This document shows, in pieces, positions 57,686-64,000 of a stretch of 64,000 nucleotides of DNA. The notes beneath the pieces are model-generated. The model did not search any database. It had not been told where the DNA came from and saw nothing but the letters and a program-made list of their open reading frames with translations. The stretch lies in the NCBI GenBank assembly GCA_964019425.1, contig OZ025791.1, positions 1,216,501 to 1,280,500 on the forward strand. The letters run 5' to 3'. Position 1 is the first letter of the stretch; the number at the start of each line of letters is the position of its first letter. This DNA is from Flectonema sp. DT1601. Taxonomy: Eukaryota > Euglenozoa > Diplonemea > Diplonemida > Diplonemidae. A program made the position numbers and the translations under genes.

Positions 57686-59448
57686 GGAAAAAAAACCCCT
57701 ATTTGTAATAAAAACAAGATCAGCTCAGCTTGATCGTTAAATTTTTTTTTCTTTCTTTTTTGTTGGTCCTAGTCAAGACCTTAAACTGACTAACCGGTCT
57801 TAATTTTAAATAAGTGTTAACCTAGTTTCTCTTTTCCTTTTCAATTTCCTTTTAATACTCTCTATCTGGTCTGTTATGTCATATTTCTCATTTAATTTTA
57901 TCATCCATTTTACTTTTCACTGTTTCCCATCTACATTTTATTTTCAAATAGTTACGGTCTGTTAAAAAAAAAAAAAAAGTTTAAATAAGTTAAATTGAAC
58001 ATGTTAACTCAATTCCTCAATTCTTCCGTCATGGTCATGACATTCTTTTTCGTTTCTCTAATGCACAAGAGATACCATCACTCATGAGATACCAACGCAC
58101 ATACGAGATACCAGCACTCCAGAGATACCGACACGCTAGAGATACCAAGTCACTTGAGATACCTCCTTGTAAATTAATTCCCGGTATTTCAAATTTGAAT
58201 TGATAGTGTCAACTCTGCTTGCTGCTCTTGTTAATGTGTTGTCTCCTGAAAGTGATCTTAACTCCTGTAAAAAGAAAAAAAAAAAGAAATCAAAAAAGAA
58301 GAATTTTCAAACGAAGTTATAACAACCCCTACCACCCATTATGATCAATTCCGCTTGTTTTTTTTTTTTTTTTTTAAAACAAAAAAAAAAATAAAAAATT
58401 ATAAAAGATTAAACAATGTTATCATTGTATTTTTATCGATCGACTATGTCGATTACTTTCTATTTTCCGTCCTGGTCAAGACGCTAAACTGATTGTTTTT
58501 TTTTTTTTTTCAAAATTAATAAAAAAGAATATAAAAAAAAAAATAAAAAAAAGAATAAACAATGTTATCATTGTTTTTTTATCGTTCGACTTTGTCGACT
58601 AATTTCTATTCTCCGTTTTTTTCTTAAAAAATAAATAAAAAGAATTTAAAAAAAAAAAAAAAAAAAAAAGAATAAACAATGTTATCATTGTTTTTTTATC
58701 GATCGACTATGTCGATTACTTTCTATTTTCCGTTTTTTTCTTTAAAAATAAATAAAAAGAATAAAAAAAAAAAAAAAAGGAATAAACAATGTTATCATTG
58801 TTTTTATTTTATCGATCGACTATGTCGATTACTTTCTATTTTCCGTCCTGGTCAAGACGCTAAACTGATTGTTTTTTCTTTAAAAAATAAAAAGAAGGAT
58901 TTAAAAAAAAGAAGAAAAAAAAAAAAAAGAATAAACAATGTTATCATTGTTTTTTTATCGATCGACTATGTCGATCACTTTCTATTTTTCGTCCTGGTCA
59001 AGACGCTAAACTGATTGTTTTTTCTTTAAAAATAATAAAAAGGATTTAAAAAAAAAAAAAAAAAAAAAAAGAATAAACAATGTTATCATTGTTTTTTTAT
59101 CGATCGACTATGTCGATCACTTTCTATTTTCCGTCCTGGTCAAGACGCAAAACTGATTGTTTTTTTTTCAAAATTAATAAAAAAGAATACAAAAAAAAAT
59201 AAAAAAAAAAAGAATAAACAATGTTATCATTGTTTTTTTTTTTATCGTTCGACGTTGTTGACTAATTTCTATTTTCCGTTTTTTTTTTTTCTTTTTAAAA
59301 AATAAATAAAAAGATTTAAAAAAAAAAAAAAAAAGAATAAACAATGTTATCATTGTTTTTTTTATCGATCGACTATGTCGATTACTTTCTATTTTCCGTC
59401 CTGGTCAAGACGCTAAACTGATTGTTTTTTCTTTAAAAAAAAAAAAAG

Positions 59449-59485
<37 letters not shown>

Positions 59486-60259
59486 ATAAACAATGTTATC
59501 ATTGTTTTTTTTTTATCGATCGACTATGTCGATCACTTTCTATTTTCCGTCCTGGTCAAGACGCTAAACTGATTGTTTTTTTTTTCAAAATTAATAAAAA
59601 AGAATATAAAAAAAAAAATAAAAAAAAAAGAATAAACAATGTTATCATTGTTTTTTTTTTTATCGTTCGACTTTGTTGACTAATTTCTATTTTCCGTTTT
59701 TTTTCTTTTTAAAATAAAAAGAATTTAAAAAAAAAAAAAAAAAAGAGTAAACAATGTTATCATTGTTTTTTTTATCGATCGACTATGTCGATTACTTTCT
59801 ATTTTCCGTCCTGGTCAAGACGCTAAACTGATTGTTTTTTTTTCAAAATTAATAAAAAAGAATATAAAAAAAAACAAAAAAAAAAAGAATAAACAATGTT
59901 ATCATTGTTTTTTTTTATCGTTCGACTTTGTCGACTAATTTTTATTTTCCGTTTTTTTTCTTTAAAAATAAATAAAAAGAATTTAAAAAAAAAAAAAAAA
60001 AAAGAATAAACAATGTTATCATTGTTTTTTTATCGATCGACTATGTCGATCACTTTCTATTTTCCGTCCTGGTCAAGACGCTAAACTGATTGTTTTTTCT
60101 TTAAAATAATAAAAAGGATTAAAAAAAAAAAAAAAAAAAAAAAAGAATAAACAATGTTATCATTGTTTTTTATCGATCGACTATGTCGATCACTTTCTAT
60201 TTTCCGTCCTGGTCAAGACGCTAAACTGATTGTTTTTTCTTTAAAAAATAATTAAAAGG

Positions 60260-60290
<31 letters not shown>

Positions 60291-60682
60291 ATAAACAATG
60301 TTATCATTGTTTTTTTATCGATCGACTATGTCGATCACTTTCAATTTTCCGTCCTGGTCAGGACGCTAAACTGATTGTTTTTTCTTTAAAAATAAATAAA
60401 AAGAATAAAAAAAAAGAAAAAAAAAAGGAATAAACAATGTTATCATTGTTTTTTTTTTATCGATCGACTATGTCGATTACTTTCTATTTTCCGTCCTGGT
60501 CAGGACGCTAAACTGATTGTTTTTTCTTTAAAAATAAATAAAAAGAATAAAAAAAAAAGAAAAAAAAAAGGAATAAACAATGTTATCATTGTTTTTTATC
60601 GATCGACTATGTCGATCACTTTCTATTTTCCGTCCTGGTCAAGACGCTAAACTGATTGTTTTTTCTTTAAAATAATTAAAAG

Positions 60683-60715
<33 letters not shown>

Positions 60716-60968
60716 ATAAACAATGTTATCATTGTCTTTTTTCTATCGATCGACTATGTGGATCACTTTCAATTTTCCGTCCTGGTCAGGACGCTAAACT
60801 GATTGTTTTTTCTTTAAAAATAAATAAAAAGAATAAAAAAAAAAAAAAAAAAAAGGAATAAACAATGTTATCATTGTTTTTTTTCTATCGATCGACTATG
60901 TCGATTAATTTCTATTTTCCGTCCTGATCGAGACGCTAAACTGATTGTTTCCTTTTTTTAAATAATAA

Positions 60969-61006
<38 letters not shown>

Positions 61007-61402
61007 ATCTCCCTGCTATCCTCATATCCCCACAATAATATTATACCTTTTCATTTTCTCTTTCCTTTTCTGGTCTTTTTTTTTTCTTTTTTTCCTTTTT
61101 CATACAACGTTTTTTATTTATATTTTATTTTTTTTTTTTTTTTTCATGTTTGATTATTTCCTCTTCATATTTTTTTTCTATTCTTTCTTTTTTTTTTTTT
61201 TTTTTTTTTTCTCTACCTCTCTCTTAATTCTGTTCGTTTCTTTGAAACGAAAATTCATTTGAATATTATTCCTTGGTCAGCAACCATCATTGTCGCCCTT
61301 TGGGCCTGTTAAAAAAAAAAAAAAAATAAAAAGAAAGTTTACGTCGGGAATAGGGCAGGAGCCAAAAGCTCCCAGTCCGTTACTTCCCACTTATCGAAAT
61401 TC
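57686..61402 (+). mobile_element. Giant LINE 3' end in plus sense: U, satellite, A
   Basis: Inverted relative to the other copies: ~213-bp repeat and U module (57690-58400, GAGATACC minisatellite near 58070-58165), about 19 satellite monomers, and module A ending ...cgaaattc at 61402. 5'-truncated in the U repeats at MULE2. It shows the order U-satellite-A is kept in both orientations. Confidence 0.65.
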
Positions 61403-61644
61403 AGCCTTTTTTGCTGAAAAAATTTTTTTTGTTGCTGAAAAAAAAATTTTTGTTGCTGAAAAAAAAAAATTTTTTTTGCTGTCCATTTCGGAAACTTTCG
61501 TGTGTGGAGCTGTCCATTTCGGAAACTTTTTTGTGTGGAGCTGTCCATTTCGGAAACTTTTTTGTGTGGAGCTGTCCATTTCGCAAACTTTTGTGTTGAA
61601 ATCCGACATTTCGCAAACTTTTTTGTGGAATTATAGTTTTTCCC
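61403..61644. mobile_element. Right end of a GGGAAAA-type TIR element
   Basis: Only the right end remains: AT-rich tcagcaaaaaa-type repeats, then four to five copies of the 31-bp subterminal repeat (ctgtccatttcggaaact), ending ...ttatagtttttccc. The end matches the right end of the next element. Its left part is missing where module A ends. Confidence 0.6.
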
Positions 61645-61662
61645 TTCTTTTTATTAATTTTT

Positions 61663-63020
61663 GGGAAAACCTCTAATTCCACGTAAATGTTACTGAAATG
61701 TCCGATTTCAACATGAAAGTTTCCGAAATGGACAGCTCCACACAAAATAGTTTCCGAAATGGACAGCTCCACACACGAAAGTTTCCGAAATGGACAGCAA
61801 AAAAAAAAAAAATTTTTTTTGTTGGCAAAATGAATTTTTTTTTTCTCCGTTGCCTGCACCCAAAAAAACTTTTCGCTAGTGAACAACTTTTTTTTTCCCG
61901 CATAAAATTGCTATGGTAGGTAATTTCATTTTCGCTGTTCAGTAAACGGAAAGGTTTTTCTTTCGCTATTCACTGAAAGTGATATTCGGATTTTTCGCTG
62001 TTCGGTAAGAAAACAAGGTTTTTCTTCGTTCCCAAATACACCGGGATGGCCGAGATGGGTTGGTTCTCAATGAGGGAAGGAGTAATTTAAGGTAAAGCAA
62101 GTGCTGTAATTACAACTAATACGTGCAGGGCCTGAATCAACCTCTTAGTACTCCCTTTTCAACAGGTGACATAATAATATATACTAGTAGCTCGCTAATC
62201 AAGTGAAAGTTAGTAGCGGAGTAGTTCGGCTGATTGAATCTTTAGAAAAGTGTTCCGTGGGCTACTTTCACAGAAACTCCGAAAGGACAGTACTGTGTGG
62301 CTCAGTGAGGTGATCTCAGACTTGAGAACACTAAATGGTTTCGCCACTCCACAGCTATTCATGTCAAGCCCTAGGCCGCTGATCATGTACACTTGGTTTT
62401 TGCGCTCTCATACCTCATCTTGGTTGGTACGACGTGTAGCGGAGACTTGTCTCTGCGTAGGTGACCCGGCCCTGCACACATACCGAGCTGTATCACTCTT
62501 CTAAAGATTCATGATGTTGGATTTCTCTTGTCTCCTATCTGACGCTTGTGATGCACCTCTAGTATTTTAATACACTCTGAATTCTCATGGTTGTATGAGC
62601 TGACAAGTCGGGTGTCTCTACCCGAAATTCGTCCATCCCTATACCTGGCCCTGCACACATACCGAGCTATGCCGATCCAGGGGCGCAGTCAGGCCTAGGC
62701 CCAGGTCACACAGGTTCGGTGTATTTCACTCATCTCGTCGGATGGCCTTGCCTTACGTAGGAAAAAAAATTTTTTTTGGGAGAAAAAAAAATCCCCATGA
62801 CTTTGGGCGACCCCGAAATGCACTGGCAGTAAGCTATAAAAAAAAAAAAAACAGCTGTCCATTTCGGAAACTTTCGTGTGTGGAGCTGTCCGTTTCGGAA
62901 ACTATTTTGTGTGGAGCTGTCCATTTCGGAAACTTTTTTGTGTGGAGCTGTCCATTTCGGAAACTTTCATGTTGAGATCGGACATTTCAGAAACTTTTTT
63001 GTGGAATTATAGTTTTTCCC
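61663..63020. mobile_element. MULE-type non-autonomous element with 9-bp target duplication
   Basis: Inverted ends GGGAAAACCTCTAATTCCAC and its complement (ending tttttccc), each followed by 31-bp subterminal repeats (three copies on the left, four to five on the right). TTAATTTTT lies on both sides (61654-61662 and 63021-63029), the 9-bp duplication expected of MULEs. No transposase. The interior (about 61850-62830) is non-repetitive, and part of it recalls SSU rRNA. It also contains a direct repeat ggccctgcacacataccgag (about 62469 and 62646). Confidence 0.75.
62100..62300 (+). other. Possible SSU rRNA-derived segment
   Basis: Short blocks resemble conserved 18S stretches in the right order: taattacaactaatacgtgc (62107-62126), ggtgacataataat, aatcaagtgaaagttag (62197-62213) followed by a gatcgaag/gatcag-like stretch, and gttccgtggg...gaaactccgaaagga (62252-62287). 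Gaps between blocks are large and the 530-loop region is absent. Suggestive only; a covariance-model search for SSU rRNA would decide. Confidence 0.3.
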
Positions 63021-63029
63021 TTAATTTTT

Positions 63030-63639
63030 TAAAGAAAAAAAACGGAAAATAGAAATTAGTCAACAAAGTCGAACGATAAAAAAAAAACAATGATAACATT
63101 GTTTATTCTTTTTTTTTATTTTTTTTTTTTTTAATATTTTTTTATTTTGAAAAAAAAAAAAACAATCAGTTTAGCGTCTTGACCAGGACGGAAAATAGAA
63201 AGTGATCGACATAGTCGATCGATAAAAAAACAATGATAACATTGTTTATTCTTTTTTTATTTTATTTTAAATTCTTTTTATTTATTTTTTAAAGAAAAAA
63301 AACGGAAAATAGAAATTAGTCAACAAAGTCGAACGATAAAAAAAAAAACAATGATAACATTGTTTATTCTTTTTTTTTATTTTTTTTTTTTTTTAATATT
63401 TTTTTATTTTGAAAAAAAAAAACAATCAGTTTAGCGTCTTGACCAGGACGGAAAATAGAAAGTAATCGACATAGTCGATCGATAAAAAAAAACAATGATA
63501 ATATTGTTTCATCTTTTATATTTTTTAATTTTTTTTTTTATATTTGAAGAAAAGAAAGAAAAAAAAAAAACAAGCGGAATTGATCATAAACGGTGGCAGG
63601 GGTTGATATAACTTCATTTGAAAATTCTTCTTGAATAAC
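63030..63639 (-). mobile_element. Satellite and start of module U, internally deleted LINE copy
   Basis: Four to five satellite monomers (63030-63510), then the first ~110 bp of module U (aagcggaattgatcataa... ttgaaaattcttc), joined at about 63636 directly to RT coding sequence. The rest of U, the 3' untranslated region and the endonuclease part are missing. Confidence 0.65.
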
Positions 63640-64000
63640 CGTATTAAAAATTTTCCCGTCGCAGTTGCCCACAGCTATCGGTCTCGTTTTCGAGATGTCT
63701 TTCCCATCGGAGTTGGGCTTTGGGAGCATTGTTACAAATGCTAAGCCCCAACTATCCGGATAGGCCTTGAGTTCGAAAATTCTCTTTAATACCTTGTAAA
63801 GTGCTTCCATAAAAGTTGGGACCTTTTTCCATACAACATAAGGTATGCAATTGGGACCAGGGGCACATTTGTTTTTTTTCTTTGATAAGAGAATACCAAA
63901 CTGTTCGAAGCTCGGGAACTGGATATCATCCATTGTCTTGTAGTCAGACTTAGGTAAAAAAGAGGGATGGGTGAAATCAGTTTTTTTTTTTTCATTGTCA
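63640..64000 (-). CDS. Non-LTR reverse transcriptase, N-terminal RT fragment
   Basis: About 120 codons on the minus strand, open to the window edge. RT landmarks: CAPGPNCIPYVVWKKVP (the GPDGIP-type motif), WGLAFVTMLPKP, and TRPIAVGNCDGKIF (the RPI/K-F motif). The catalytic FADD box would lie further downstream but is removed where the frame runs into module U at about 63636. An in-frame ATG is at 63933, but the frame continues upstream through a K-rich stretch to the edge. Because it is fused to module U in element order, it probably belongs to the same RLE-type LINE as 48358-51288. Confidence 0.75.

Overview
This is eukaryotic, gene-poor, repeat-dominated DNA, probably heterochromatic or subtelomeric. 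No host single-copy protein gene is visible. Everything recognisable is a transposon, a satellite, or an rRNA/tRNA-derived fragment. The families present (RLE-type non-LTR retrotransposon, MULE, piggyBac, a TA-target MITE, an RNase H fossil, tRNA-headed SINE) do not fix the lineage. The embedded LSU rRNA piece is very divergent and shortened, so a protist or other fast-evolving eukaryote is possible.

The main inference is that most of the window is made of 5'-truncated copies of one very large non-LTR retrotransposon. In its own sense (minus strand here for most copies) the order is: RT, CCHC zinc finger, RLE endonuclease, coiled-coil C-terminal extension, a 3' region of ~213-bp repeats (module U, which also carries a GGTATCTC minisatellite), a long array of ~130-140-bp satellite monomers, and a terminal module A. 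A always ends at the same base (plus strand GAATTTCGATAAAG) with a TTTTG-loop hairpin 30 nt inside. The best copy is 42683-51290. Others start at 2428, 4484, 6504, 13550, 14474, 27103, 29352 and 36077 (minus sense) or end at 15262, 51436 and 61402 (plus sense). The window closes with an RT fragment joined to the same U module (63030-64000).

Two unrelated-looking non-coding families, B (~1.36-1.37 kb) and C (1347 bp), share the terminal hairpin at the same distance from their ends. Both occur as head-to-tail multimers inserted at one point: C as an exact dimer (7574-10267), B as a 7.4-kb array (18040-25442) and as a 1.1-mer inside a MULE transposase (52485-53988). A 247-bp tRNA-headed SINE (12262-12508) carries the B-type tail. 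Together these look like a LINE and its non-autonomous partners sharing one 3' recognition structure.

DNA transposons: two piggyBac fragments with the same internal deletion (1-1536; 12509-13056); a 771-bp TIR element with 6-bp target duplications (31321-32091, and an interrupted copy 13806-16248); a TA-flanked MITE (17232-17659); two MULEs side by side (51580-55377 broken by B; 55378-57685 with an intact 661-aa transposase); and two non-autonomous GGGAAAACC-ended TIR elements. Of these two, one carries an antisense LSU rRNA fragment between two tRNA-like sequences (39680-41178). The other has a 9-bp target duplication and possible SSU rRNA similarity (61663-63020).

Limits: all family assignments are by eye from motifs. 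Near-identical arrays and T-runs of uncertain length may include assembly artefacts.
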